32,500 bases of DNA from an uncultured Alphaproteobacteria bacterium (GTDB lineage Bacteria > Pseudomonadota > Alphaproteobacteria > Rhodobacterales > Rhodobacteraceae), in NCBI GenBank assembly GCA_902567635.1, contig CACFNV010000003.1, forward strand, positions 1 to 32,500, written 5' to 3'. Each line of letters begins with the position of its first letter. The first letter of the stretch is position 1. The notes below the pieces were generated by a model, which saw only the letters and a list, made by a program, of their open reading frames with translations, made no database searches and was not told where the DNA came from. Positions 8,970 through 16,305 of this stretch are shown here, in pieces. The position numbers and the translations under genes are program-made.

Positions 8970-10787
8970 ATGAATAAAACTGACTTAGATTATTTAAAAA
9001 TAAAATTAAAAAAAATTTATGGCTATGAAAAGTTTAGACCAGGTCAAGAAGATATTATTGAGACAATTTTAGAAAAAAAAAATGTTCTTGCTGTTATGCC
9101 GACTGGGGCAGGAAAATCTCTTTGTTATCAACTGCCAGCTATAGTAAGTGATTTTTCTTCCATTGTGGTTTCTCCTCTTTTAGCTCTTATGGATGATCAA
9201 GTGGATGGCTTAGAAGCTCTAGGCTTATCTGTTAGTTCTATACACTCAGGTAAAGATCGGGAAACCAATATAGTAGAATGGAAAAAATTTGCTTCTGGCC
9301 ATACAAAAATAATGTATTTGAGTCCAGAGCGCCTTATGCAAGAGAGGATGATAAAAGCATTAAAAAAGTTGAATGTTGGACTGTTTGTAATTGATGAGGC
9401 TCACTGTATATCTAAATGGGGCCCTGACTTTCGCCCTCAATACAGTGAGCTATCACAGCTTAAAAAACATTTTCCTAATGCGAATATTGCAGCCTTTACG
9501 GCTACTGCGGATAAGGCGACCCGCGAAGATATTGTTACCCAACTATCAGATAAAGACTTTAAAACAATTGTTAAGGGATTTGATCGACCTAATCTCTCAC
9601 TTAGTGTTATAGAAAAAATTGATATTAAGAGTTCGCTTGCAACCATCTTACAGTCAAAGAAAGGGCAAAGTGGAATTATTTATTGTTTATCCAGAAACGA
9701 AGTGGATAAGACAACACTTTTCCTTAAGGACAAAGGTTTTAACGCTATCGCCTATCATGCAGGAAAATCAACTCAAGACAGAAAACAAGCACAAAACAGA
9801 TTTATGACTGAAACTGCCACGGTAATGGTTGCTACGATTGCTTTTGGTATGGGTGTTGATAAACCAGATATTAGATTTGTTTTTCATGCTAGCCTTCCAG
9901 GAAGCATCGAGGCCTTTTATCAAGAGATTGGAAGAGCAGGAAGAGATGGGGAGCCTTCCGAAACAGTTATGTTCTATGGGTTACAAGATCTTATTAAACG
10001 ACAGAGAATGATTTTTGAAGGAGAGGAAAAAGCTGATTTTAAGTTTTTGGAATATAAAAGGCTTGAGACGTTAATAGGTTATTGCGAAACCGCGTCATGT
10101 AGAAGGAAAGCTCTTTTATCTCACTTTGATGAGGATATCGATGAATGTGGTAATTGTGATAACTGTGTAGAAAAACCATTGGTAGTAGATTATACGAGTG
10201 AGGCAAAACTAGTTATTCAAACTATAAAGTTAACAGGGCAATTTTTTGGCGCAACTCACATAGTTGATGTTTTGAGAGGATCAGAAACCGCCAAAATTAA
10301 AGATAGAGGTCATGACAAGCTTGAAACTTTTTGTTCAATGCCACATTTCCCCAAAACATTTATTTCATCACTCATAAGGCTTCTGGTGGCATTTGGCGCC
10401 CTAAAAATCGATTTTGCAAAGTATGGTGCTTTGGCTATATCTGACATAGCTAATAAAATATATGAGGGAAACACTCCATTTGAGGCCAAGAAAATTGTTG
10501 TTGGTCAGGAAAAAGTAAAATCAAAAGCTTTGACTGTAAGAGAAGAAGTAAAAATTGAAAATCAGGACTTACTTCAAATATTAAAAAATCTACGTTTGGA
10601 TCTTGCAACTGAAAAAAAGGTGCCAGCTTACGTTATATTTCCTGATAAGACGTTACACCAGATGGCAAATACAAAGCCAACGACGAGAGAAGATTTCCTA
10701 AATATAAGTGGAGTGGGTGAGAAAAAACTAGAGGAGTACTTCAAACTTTTTTCAAAAACTATTACAGATTTTTTAGCAACAGAATAA
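8970..10787 (+). CDS. recQ: ATP-dependent DNA helicase RecQ
   Basis: A 605-residue 3'-5' helicase for recombination and fork repair. Motif I MPTGAGKS is at about 43-50 and the DEAH box with the RecQ loop (DEAHCISKWGPDFRPQY) at 142-158. Motif VI QEIGRAGRDG is at about 318-327. Four zinc-binding cysteines (about 377, 393, 396, 399) lie in the CGNCDNC region. A winged-helix RQC part follows, then an HRDC domain with ISGVGEKKLEEYF near the end. Length matches the family (about 600). ATG at 8970 is preceded by GAGG only two bases away; GTG at 8967 is also open, so the exact start is uncertain. It is a single-gene unit bounded by the two repeat copies. Confidence 0.95.
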   Translation: MNKTDLDYLKIKLKKIYGYEKFRPGQEDIIETILEKKNVLAVMPTGAGKSLCYQLPAIVSDFSSIVVSPLLALMDDQVDGLEALGLSVSSIHSGKDRETNIVEWKKFASGHTKIMYLSPERLMQERMIKALKKLNVGLFVIDEAHCISKWGPDFRPQYSELSQLKKHFPNANIAAFTATADKATREDIVTQLSDKDFKTIVKGFDRPNLSLSVIEKIDIKSSLATILQSKKGQSGIIYCLSRNEVDKTTLFLKDKGFNAIAYHAGKSTQDRKQAQNRFMTETATVMVATIAFGMGVDKPDIRFVFHASLPGSIEAFYQEIGRAGRDGEPSETVMFYGLQDLIKRQRMIFEGEEKADFKFLEYKRLETLIGYCETASCRRKALLSHFDEDIDECGNCDNCVEKPLVVDYTSEAKLVIQTIKLTGQFFGATHIVDVLRGSETAKIKDRGHDKLETFCSMPHFPKTFISSLIRLLVAFGALKIDFAKYGALAISDIANKIYEGNTPFEAKKIVVGQEKVKSKALTVREEVKIENQDLLQILKNLRLDLATEKKVPAYVIFPDKTLHQMANTKPTTREDFLNISGVGEKKLEEYFKLFSKTITDFLATE

Positions 10788-10870
10788 ATATTTTTATTCC
10801 AAAAATTTGTGAAGCAAATTGGGGATATTAACTTTGTTAAATAGTAGAAAAATGATTTAAACTCAATGGT

Positions 10871-10960
10871 GGAGTGGCTCTCTGCCACACTCGTCTGTAA
10901 GCCTCTGTTATCTTAAATGTATTTTATCAGATAAACTTAGCGCCCACAAATATCCATACA
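10871..10960. repeat. Copy B of the intergenic repeat flanking recQ
   Basis: Second copy, 84 bp after the recQ stop. It keeps the TTATCT/AGATAA stem at 10908-10913 and 10929-10934. Its left part, GTGGC-TCTCT-GCCAC at 10874-10888, makes a 5-bp hairpin that is not preserved in copy A. Between recQ and this copy there is only a weak AATTTG/CAAATT hairpin at 10804-10820. No gene is seen from 10788 to 11055. Confidence 0.6.
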
Positions 10961-11006
10961 AAGGACTTAAAGTAATTCATCAAGATTTACTACACGCATG
11001 TGTGTA

Positions 11007-11072
11007 TGTACGCTCACGCTCACACTTTCCTTGAAACGTTAGTGAAAGGAAAGTGATGAGCGTGAAGGTACA
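11007..11072 (+). promoter_or_regulatory. Long hairpin masking the ribosome site of a tiny ORF
   Basis: Three perfect stem blocks stack: TGTAC 11007-11011 with 11068-11072, TCACGCTCA 11014-11022 with TGAGCGTGA 11057-11065, and ACTTTCCTT 11024-11032 with AAGGAAAGT 11046-11054. Only a 2x2 mismatch and a small bulge interrupt 23 pairs; the loop is 11033-11045. The right arm contains AAGGA (11046-11050) and most of an ATG at 11056, so the folded RNA would hide that ribosome site. The loop can pair elsewhere: GAAACGT 11033-11039 with ACGTTTC 11081-11087, or CGTTAG 11037-11042 with CTAACG 11107-11112. The second target is shared with CGTTA at 11096-11100. This looks like a translational switch; the signal is unknown. 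Confidence 0.55.
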
Positions 11073-11145
11073 CATAAAAGACGTTTCATCTCTTTCGTTA
11101 ACACAACTAACGCAATGGAGATGTATATGCCTACTGAGATCATAA
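11056..11145 (+). CDS. Candidate 29-residue leader ORF
   Basis: ATG at 11056 has a near-ideal ribosome site (AAGGA, five-base spacer) inside the right arm of the hairpin. The frame runs 29 codons to TAA at 11143-11145. The peptide begins MSVKVHIKDV, then has SSLSLTQLTQW, and ends with CICLLRS. It overlaps the next gene (start 11127) by 19 bases in another frame, an arrangement typical of translational coupling. No family is recognised. It could be a regulatory leader peptide rather than a functional protein, or the frame may be chance. Confidence 0.4.
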   Translation: MSVKVHIKDVSSLSLTQLTQWRCICLLRS

Positions 11146-11273
11146 AACTTGAAGATGACATAAACCGTGATGAAGAGTTTATCTCGATCATGGGTGATGA
11201 CGATAGCTTTCGTTCTTTGAGTGAGATCGTAAACGAGATCACTGACACCCTTTCATTAACACTTAACCAGTAA
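11127..11273 (+). CDS. Small acidic protein, 48 residues
   Basis: Begins MPTEIIKLEDDINRDEEF, continues ISIMGDDDSFRSLSEIVNEI and ends in SLTLNQ. It is strongly acidic, with the last half likely one helix. ATG at 11127 has GGAG six bases upstream; in-frame ATGs at 11121 and 11115 are alternatives. It stops 12 bases before the DUF5710-like gene, which has its own AAGGAGA site, so the tiny genes look like one operon. Not recognised. A frame on the opposite strand is open here but has no ribosome site and runs against the operon, so I favour this strand. Confidence 0.6.
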   Translation: MPTEIIKLEDDINRDEEFISIMGDDDSFRSLSEIVNEITDTLSLTLNQ

Positions 11274-11285
11274 AAGGAGACTTAC

Positions 11286-11477
11286 ATGTCTAAAGAAAAA
11301 CGTGTTTATCTTAACTGCCCATTCGATGAAAAAGACCTTTGTAAAGGTGCAGGAGGTCGATGGGATCCTGATATGCGAATGTGGTATGTGCCTGAGGGTG
11401 ACGATCCCAATATGTTTAAGCGATGGCTTCCAAAAGACTATAAGGACAAGCAACCTCTACTAAAGATTGTTGAGTAG
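11286..11477 (+). CDS. DUF5710-like small protein
   Basis: 63 residues. The segment VYLNCPFDEKDLCKGAGGRW (7-26), followed by DP, then WYVPEGDDPNMFKRWLP (33-49), matches the DUF5710 pattern: YLNVPFxEKDxAKxxGARWDPxxxxWYVPxG. DUF5710 is known mainly from plasmid and phage proteins, often attached to primases or nucleases; its function is not settled. Here it stands alone as a whole protein. AAGGAGA lies six bases before ATG. The next gene begins five bases after its stop. The DNA is clearly richer in G+C than the flanking chromosome (32 of 60 in 11341-11400), which fits transfer. Confidence 0.75.
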   Translation: MSKEKRVYLNCPFDEKDLCKGAGGRWDPDMRMWYVPEGDDPNMFKRWLPKDYKDKQPLLKIVE

Positions 11478-11482
11478 TCCTA

Positions 11483-11749
11483 ATGGAAGATGACGAGGAA
11501 CAAGAAGCCTTCACAGCCTACGACTACTGGGAAGAAGTGTACGAAGATACTATGGAGTATCTGAAATACATGATGCGAACAACTCGTGAGGATGCTTCCA
11601 TAGATTTTAAGGAGAAGCTTGCGAATATTACTGAAATGAAACAGGAAGATCCCAAGCTTCACCGCTTCTTTTATAACAGAGGACGCTCCTTAGACGAACT
11701 CGTTTACCTCATGATGAATGCCTATGACCGCGAAGACATTTACCATTAA
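11483..11749 (+). CDS. Small acidic helical protein, 88 residues
   Basis: Starts MEDDEEQEAFTAYDYWEE and is very acidic, rich in Tyr, Met and Glu. Helices are likely at about 15-35 (WEEVYEDTMEYLKYMMRTTR), 40-55 and 68-82 (SLDELVYLMMNAYDRED). No membrane segment, signal peptide or recognised domain. It begins five bases after the DUF5710-like stop, suggesting coupled translation, as no strong ribosome site is visible. Its function is unknown; the company of other tiny genes and the composition suggest phage or mobile-element origin. Confidence 0.6.
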   Translation: MEDDEEQEAFTAYDYWEEVYEDTMEYLKYMMRTTREDASIDFKEKLANITEMKQEDPKLHRFFYNRGRSLDELVYLMMNAYDREDIYH

Positions 11750-11769
11750 TTTTAGGAGGGATGATCTAT

Positions 11770-11991
11770 ATGATCAAAAGTTACGAACAATTTAAAAGTA
11801 AAATATTTAACAACAAGGATCAGCTAAAAGATATACTCAACATTCTTTATAACGTGGATAAGCTCCGTCCTATGGTTATCGATGCGTACAATGTCATTGA
11901 ACAAGTTGAGAGAGAGAAGAAAAACCAAAAGGTTAAAAAAGCTCTTCTTAACAAGAGTGGTATTCAGTTCAATAAGAGAAGGGCAAGTTAA
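11770..11991 (+). CDS. Small basic helical protein, 73 residues
   Basis: Begins MIKSYEQFKSKIFNNKDQLK, then DILNILYNVDKLRPMVIDAY, NVIEQVEREKKNQKVKKALL and a basic tail KSGIQFNKRRAS. Mostly helical with a coiled-coil-like middle and a positive C-terminus, so it may bind nucleic acid or a partner. AGGAGG at 11754-11759 is the strongest ribosome site of the islet. It gives a 10-base spacer to ATG 11770 but only one base to the in-frame ATG 11761, so 11770 is preferred. It is the last clear gene of the tiny-gene run. Not recognised. Confidence 0.6.
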   Translation: MIKSYEQFKSKIFNNKDQLKDILNILYNVDKLRPMVIDAYNVIEQVEREKKNQKVKKALLNKSGIQFNKRRAS

Positions 11992-12016
11992 CTACTGTCC
12001 ATAAAATTTTGACATA

Positions 12017-12049
12017 AAGGATACATTGTTGCCACATCAGTGTATCCTT
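12017..12049 (+). terminator. Terminator-like hairpin after the tiny-gene run
   Basis: AAGGATACA (12017-12025) is exactly complementary to TGTATCCTT (12041-12049), a 9-bp stem with a 15-nt loop. It lies 25 bases after the last stop of the run. The downstream sequence has no clean T-run, so it may work poorly, or may instead protect the RNA 3' end. Confidence 0.4.
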
Positions 12050-12067
12050 GGCTAAATTAAACGAAAA

Positions 12068-12256
12068 ATGAAAACCAGTCCTTTGGTGACATTACTGGGA
12101 GAGCTAGGAAGTTCAATTTTTGACGAAATTGGAGGTCTAAGCTTTGACGAAAAAGACTTCTAAGTTGCATTAGGTTATGAGCTTACGCAGCAAGGCATAG
12201 ATTATTGGCCTGAATTCATAACGATTTGGGGGATGGAGTGGCTCTCTAAATCGTAA
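12068..12256 (+). pseudogene. Split reading frame, probable gene remnant
   Basis: From ATG 12068 the frame codes for MKTSPLVTLLGELGSSIFDE, then IGGLSFDEKDF, and meets TAA at 12161-12163. The same frame then continues with VALGYELTQQGIDYWPEFIT, IWGMEWLSKS to TAA at 12254-12256. Both halves look protein-like, so the first stop probably arose by mutation from a sense codon. A read-through product of 61 codons is the less likely option. No ribosome site is seen. The piece is not recognised. The rest of 11992-12289 holds the hairpin at 12017 and a short direct repeat (GTAAGTAATT 12253-12262, GTGAGTAATT 12271-12280). Confidence 0.4.
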
Positions 12257-12289
12257 GTAATTGAATAATAGTGAGTAATTCAGATGGTG

Positions 12290-12379
12290 TGGCGGACAGG
12301 ATGGGATTCGAACCCACGGAGGAGTTTCCCCCTCACTCCCTTAGCAGGGGAGCGCCTTAAACCACTCGGCCACCTGTCC
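12290..12379 (-). tRNA. tRNA-Ser(GCT)
   Basis: The acceptor stem GGACAGG at the 5' end (12379) pairs with CCTGTCC before the discriminator G and an encoded CCA (12290-12292). The anticodon stem CTCCC/GGGAG encloses loop CTGCTAA, so the anticodon is GCT (codons AGC and AGT). A long variable arm, typical of serine tRNAs, and a T-arm with GTTCGAA are present. The accessory-looking islet ends next to its 3' end, the usual side for integration. Confidence 0.97.
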
Positions 12380-12498
12380 ACCAATAGGGTTACAACGCTA
12401 TCTACTTGTGTTCAAGTATTTAAAAAACAAATTTAACATTTTATAATTTTCTGTAGACTAAAGGCAAATCTTAAAGAGCCCATTAATTATTATTAATA

Positions 12499-12966
12499 AT
12501 GTATCGAATTTTAATTTATTCCTTTTTGTTTTGTGCCATTGATCAGTTTTCGAAGTGGTTAATTGTTTTTTATCTTCAATTAAGTACGAAATTAAGAATT
12601 GACTTAAACAATCAGTTTTTAAATCTCCATATGGCTTGGAATAAAGGAATTAATTTTGGTTTGTTTGAGAGCGAAAGTTCCAGTCAGGTTTATCTCTTAT
12701 TCTTAATTTCAGTATTAATATCTGGAGTCTTACTTTTTTGGGTAAGAAAAACAAAAAATCTTGCAATTCAATTATCAAGCTCTTTAGTAATTGGAGGTGC
12801 GGTTGGCAATGCCATTGATAGGCTTTTATATGGCTCTGTAGCGGATTTTATAAATTTAACTTGTTGTGGAGTCAAAAACCCATTTTCATTTAACGTTGCT
12901 GATGTCTTTATCTTTATTGGAATAATAGGTTTGATCTATTTTAGATTTGACGAGGATATGGGTTAG
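12499..12966 (+). CDS. lspA: Signal peptidase II (prolipoprotein peptidase)
   Basis: A 155-residue inner-membrane aspartic protease that cuts signal peptides from prolipoproteins after lipid attachment. Four membrane helices are visible. The conserved WNKGINFGLF (47-56), GNAIDRL (103-109), SVADFINL with Asp116, and FNVADVFIF with Asp135 match the family; the two Asp form the catalytic pair. Length is normal (about 155-165). ATG start; 119 bp separate it from tRNA-Ser, which runs the other way. A probable substrate, the lipoprotein at 16059-16190, is encoded 3 kb downstream. Confidence 0.95.
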   Translation: MYRILIYSFLFCAIDQFSKWLIVFYLQLSTKLRIDLNNQFLNLHMAWNKGINFGLFESESSSQVYLLFLISVLISGVLLFWVRKTKNLAIQLSSSLVIGGAVGNAIDRLLYGSVADFINLTCCGVKNPFSFNVADVFIFIGIIGLIYFRFDEDMG

Positions 12967-13084
12967 TAATTATTTTAAGAATCTTGTTTGAAGTACAATT
13001 GATGGTGTGTTAACATCAACCATCTACAATATAGTGTGGAAAATCAACATGAATATCGAAAACTCTATTTTGTCCGAAGACAAA

Positions 13085-14884
13085 ATGTATTCCCGCCGCA
13101 TAAAGCAATTAGGCAAATTTATAAGCAATCAAATTGCAGCCGGCGAAGTTGTGGAACGCCCTAGTTCAGTTGTGAAGGAACTTGTAGAAAATTCGTTAGA
13201 TGCGGGTGCTTCCTTAATTGACGTAATGTATTCAGAAGGAGGGAAATCTTATTTGTGCGTCAGGGATAATGGCTATGGCATACAGGCCGATGATCTTGAT
13301 TTAGCTTTATCCAGGCATGCAACATCAAAAATTCGCAATGCTGATGACTTAATGAATATTTCCAGTCTCGGATTTAGAGGAGAAGCTCTTCCCTCAATAG
13401 GAGTGGTTTCTGATATGACCATTATTTCGAGAGATTTTAATAGCAAAAATACATTTGAGATATCGTGTAATTTTGGCCAAATAAGTGAAATAAAGCCATC
13501 AAAACATATTGATGGAACATTGATCGAGATAAAAAAACTATTTCAATCTATCCCTGCAAGATTGAAGTTTTTAAAATCAGATCGATCCGAAAGCTTGGCT
13601 ATTTTGGATGTAGTAAAAAAATTGGCTTTATCAAATCCAAAAGTGAGTTTTAAATTATTTGAGTTGAGAGAAAACAAAAAGACTAGAGTGATTCTTAGCT
13701 TAGAAGCAGAGTCTGGCAAGAATTTTGTTTCAGAAAGAATAAGTTCGGTTCTCAATAATTCGTTTATTGAAAATTCGCACCTAGTCTCCGATGAAAAAGA
13801 GGGCATTAAAGTTTTTGGCTACATTAGCTCTCCAACATATACCACAGGATCTTCAGTCAATAACCATTTTTATGTAAATGGTCGCTACGTAAAAGATAGG
13901 CAGCTCTTCTCATTTGTAAGAAGATCATATGGAGACTCTATACCCAAAGATAGATTTCCTTCCGTTATCCTTTATTTATCGGTTCCAAGAAGTACTATTG
14001 ATGTTAATGTCCATCCTTCAAAGCTAGAGGTAAAATTTAGAGAACCTAGCGAGATAAAAAATTTAATTAGAAGAGCTATAAATGGAAGTCTCAATTTGGA
14101 TAAATTTTCTCCAAGTCAGCATCTGAATGAAAAGGCATATGCAATAATGGGTCATGGTCGAAAATTTTATAATATGGAAAAACATGAATCCAAATTTAAA
14201 AAAACGAACTTAAAAGAAGCTGGCCAGTTAGAGATATTATTTGCAGGGGGTGAAGAAAATAAAAATTTGGTTGAATCCGAGGAACAAATAAATGAGTTCA
14301 GCAATCACCCGTTAGGTGTACCAAAAGCCCATTTTTTTAAAAATTTTATTATTTCCCAAACCAATGATGAGTTGGTAATTATTGATCAACACGCTGCTCA
14401 CGAGAGGATTATTTTTGAGAAGCTAAAAAATCAAAAAGAAAAAGGTAAGATAGAAATTCAAGAGCTCCTAATGCCTGAGATTTTAGAAACAACAGAACCA
14501 GAAGTTGAGAAACTTATGGAAAATCAGGAGGTTTTAAGAACGTTAGGCATAGAAATTGAGAGCTTTGGGCCCAAATCAGTTTGCATAAGAGGTATTCCCA
14601 CTATTTTGGGCGATGCAAATCCAAAAAAATTACTTGAAGACATTTTCCAAGAAGTTAAAAAATATGAGACTATTGATGACTTGATAGATAAACTTGACAA
14701 TGTATTTTCAAGTATGGCCTGCTATGGTTCAGTGCGTTCCGGCAGAATTTTAAAATATGAAGAGATGAACTTCCTCCTAAGAGAAATGGAGAAGACACCG
14801 AATGCTGGACAATGTAATCACGGAAGACCTACTTTTTTAAAGCTTGATATTACCAAGATAAACGCGCTTTTTGGTCGGAGTTAA
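13085..14884 (+). CDS. mutL: DNA mismatch repair protein MutL, endonuclease type
   Basis: A 599-residue GHKL ATPase that links MutS to strand removal. ATP-site motifs: IAAGEVVERP with KELVENSLDAG near the N-terminus, RDNGYGI, and GFRGEAL at about 96-102. The C-terminal half contains DQHAAHERIIFE (from about 434), which fits the metal-binding motif DQHAx2Ex4E of nicking MutL proteins, and QCNHGRP at about 576-582. So this MutL probably nicks DNA itself, as expected where MutH is absent. Start: ATG 13085 puts IAAGEV at the usual distance; ATG 13049 and GTG 13007 are also open. RmuC starts five bases after its stop. Confidence 0.95.
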   Translation: MYSRRIKQLGKFISNQIAAGEVVERPSSVVKELVENSLDAGASLIDVMYSEGGKSYLCVRDNGYGIQADDLDLALSRHATSKIRNADDLMNISSLGFRGEALPSIGVVSDMTIISRDFNSKNTFEISCNFGQISEIKPSKHIDGTLIEIKKLFQSIPARLKFLKSDRSESLAILDVVKKLALSNPKVSFKLFELRENKKTRVILSLEAESGKNFVSERISSVLNNSFIENSHLVSDEKEGIKVFGYISSPTYTTGSSVNNHFYVNGRYVKDRQLFSFVRRSYGDSIPKDRFPSVILYLSVPRSTIDVNVHPSKLEVKFREPSEIKNLIRRAINGSLNLDKFSPSQHLNEKAYAIMGHGRKFYNMEKHESKFKKTNLKEAGQLEILFAGGEENKNLVESEEQINEFSNHPLGVPKAHFFKNFIISQTNDELVIIDQHAAHERIIFEKLKNQKEKGKIEIQELLMPEILETTEPEVEKLMENQEVLRTLGIEIESFGPKSVCIRGIPTILGDANPKKLLEDIFQEVKKYETIDDLIDKLDNVFSSMACYGSVRSGRILKYEEMNFLLREMEKTPNAGQCNHGRPTFLKLDITKINALFGRS

Positions 14885-14889
14885 AAAGG

Positions 14890-16029
14890 TTGGTCAATTT
14901 AGAAATCATTTTGACTGCAGTAATTCTTTCCTTTGCCTTTCTAAGCTTTCTATATTTTTTTTCAAAAAATACAAAAATAAAAAAAAATAACTCAAGTGAT
15001 AATAAGTTGGAGGATGCTATAAAAGACATATCTTTGGGTCAACAACAACTTGTAGGTAGTCTAAAAGCCATTTCTGATACTCATGCTTCTACTCAAACTG
15101 CAATTATCAAGCATGTTGAGACAAGGTTAGAAGAAGTTCAGAAATCTATATCTACTTCTCTAAACGGAACATCAGTAAAAACCGCACAAACTTTGGGAGA
15201 ATTACAACAGAGACTGCAAACTATAGACAAAGCACAAACAAATATTGAAAAGCTCTCGGGCGACGTTTTAAGCCTACAAGAAATTTTATCAAACAAACAG
15301 GCTCGGGGGATCTTTGGAGAAATACAGTTAATCGATATCGTTAAGAAAGCGTTGCCTTCGGATGCTTTTGATTTTCAATTTACCTTGTCAAACGGTAAGA
15401 GAGCCGACTGTATAATTTATTTACCAGAGCCTCAAGGCAATATTATTATCGATAGTAAGTTTCCATTGGAGGCGTTTAATGCAATGGTTGCGGCAAAAAC
15501 AGAAATAGAAAAAAGTAAAAGCTCTCAGTTCTTTCAATCAACTATACGGAATCATATAAAAGATATAGCTGAAAAATATATTATAGAGGGAGAAACTGCA
15601 GACGGAGCGATTTTATTTCTACCGTCCGAAGCGGTCTACGCCGAATTGCATGCAAATTTTTCAAAACTTGTAAGAGAAGGTTTTCAGTCTAGGGTTTGGA
15701 TAGTTTCTCCAACCACCCTAATGGCTACGTTGAACACAATGAGAGCGATCTTAAAAGATGAGAGATTGAGGAAGCAAACAGGTAAACTTAGATCGCAACT
15801 AGAGTTGTTATATAAGGATTTGGGTCGCTTGGAGTCCCGTGTTACTAATCTTGATAAGCATTTTAGTTTAGCTGCAAGGGATGTGGATGAGTTAAAGGTT
15901 TCAGCAAAAAAGGCAAATAGAAGAGTTTTCAATATTGAGAGATTTGAGTTTGATGACTTTTCGTCTATTGAAAAAGAATCAAGTAAAATTGTTATTGGAA
16001 GTCAGAAAATAGAGAGTAAAAGTAGCTAA
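14890..16029 (+). CDS. rmuC: DNA recombination protein RmuC
   Basis: A 379-residue protein. An N-terminal membrane anchor (about 4-25) is followed by a long helical, probably coiled-coil region (about 30-135). Then comes the RmuC nuclease-like domain, with KQARGIFGEIQLIDIVKKAL (136-155), NGKRADCIIYLPEP and IIIDSKFPLEAF. RmuC limits inversions at short repeats in E. coli; the PD-(D/E)xK-like core is known for the family. The start is TTG at 14890, directly after AAGG with almost no spacer, so the true start is unsure; reading may be coupled to mutL, whose stop is five bases upstream. Confidence 0.9.
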   Translation: MVNLEIILTAVILSFAFLSFLYFFSKNTKIKKNNSSDNKLEDAIKDISLGQQQLVGSLKAISDTHASTQTAIIKHVETRLEEVQKSISTSLNGTSVKTAQTLGELQQRLQTIDKAQTNIEKLSGDVLSLQEILSNKQARGIFGEIQLIDIVKKALPSDAFDFQFTLSNGKRADCIIYLPEPQGNIIIDSKFPLEAFNAMVAAKTEIEKSKSSQFFQSTIRNHIKDIAEKYIIEGETADGAILFLPSEAVYAELHANFSKLVREGFQSRVWIVSPTTLMATLNTMRAILKDERLRKQTGKLRSQLELLYKDLGRLESRVTNLDKHFSLAARDVDELKVSAKKANRRVFNIERFEFDDFSSIEKESSKIVIGSQKIESKSS

Positions 16030-16058
16030 CATATTAATAACAAAAAAAGGAAAAAACT

Positions 16059-16190
16059 ATGAAAAGAATCTTATTTTATTTTTCGATTGCATTTATCCTA
16101 GGCTTATCTGGATGTGGGACAATCGGTGGTGCTATTAGTGGAATGGGCTCAGATTTAGATATGGTTGGAGGAGCGATAGCAGGTTATTAA
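16059..16190 (+). CDS. Small lipoprotein, 43 residues
   Basis: A signal peptide, MKRILFYFSIAFILGLSGC, ends with lipobox LSGC and Cys19 as the lipidated residue. The mature part has only 25 residues, rich in Gly, Ala and Ile (GTIGGAISGMG), ending in GAIAGY. This resembles entericidin-type or glycine-zipper lipoproteins in general form, but no specific family is claimed. AGG lies eight bases before ATG. It sits 29 bp after rmuC and 115 bp before rpoH. Processing by LspA, encoded upstream, is likely. The role is unknown; a stress-related role is only a guess from its place beside rpoH. Confidence 0.75.
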   Translation: MKRILFYFSIAFILGLSGCGTIGGAISGMGSDLDMVGGAIAGY

Positions 16191-16305
16191 GAATTTTTAA
16201 GCTAGGTATCGAAAAAATGCATAATGGGTTTGCTAGTTTATCTATTCTAAAATGAAAAAAATTGGTTAAATAAAGAAATTGTTTGATTATCAGATTGGAT
16301 AAAAA

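Noticed and set aside
11039-11248. 69-codon minus-strand frame over the hairpin and small acidic gene
   Set aside because: No ribosome site, opposite to a run with strong plus-strand sites, and Ser/Ile-rich as expected from the antisense of an acidic protein.
12290-12315. tRNA-Ser 3' end as attachment site of the islet
   Set aside because: I looked for a second copy of the tRNA 3' end between 10788 and 12289 and found only a loose match (about 9 of 14 bases near 10867), with no integrase gene.
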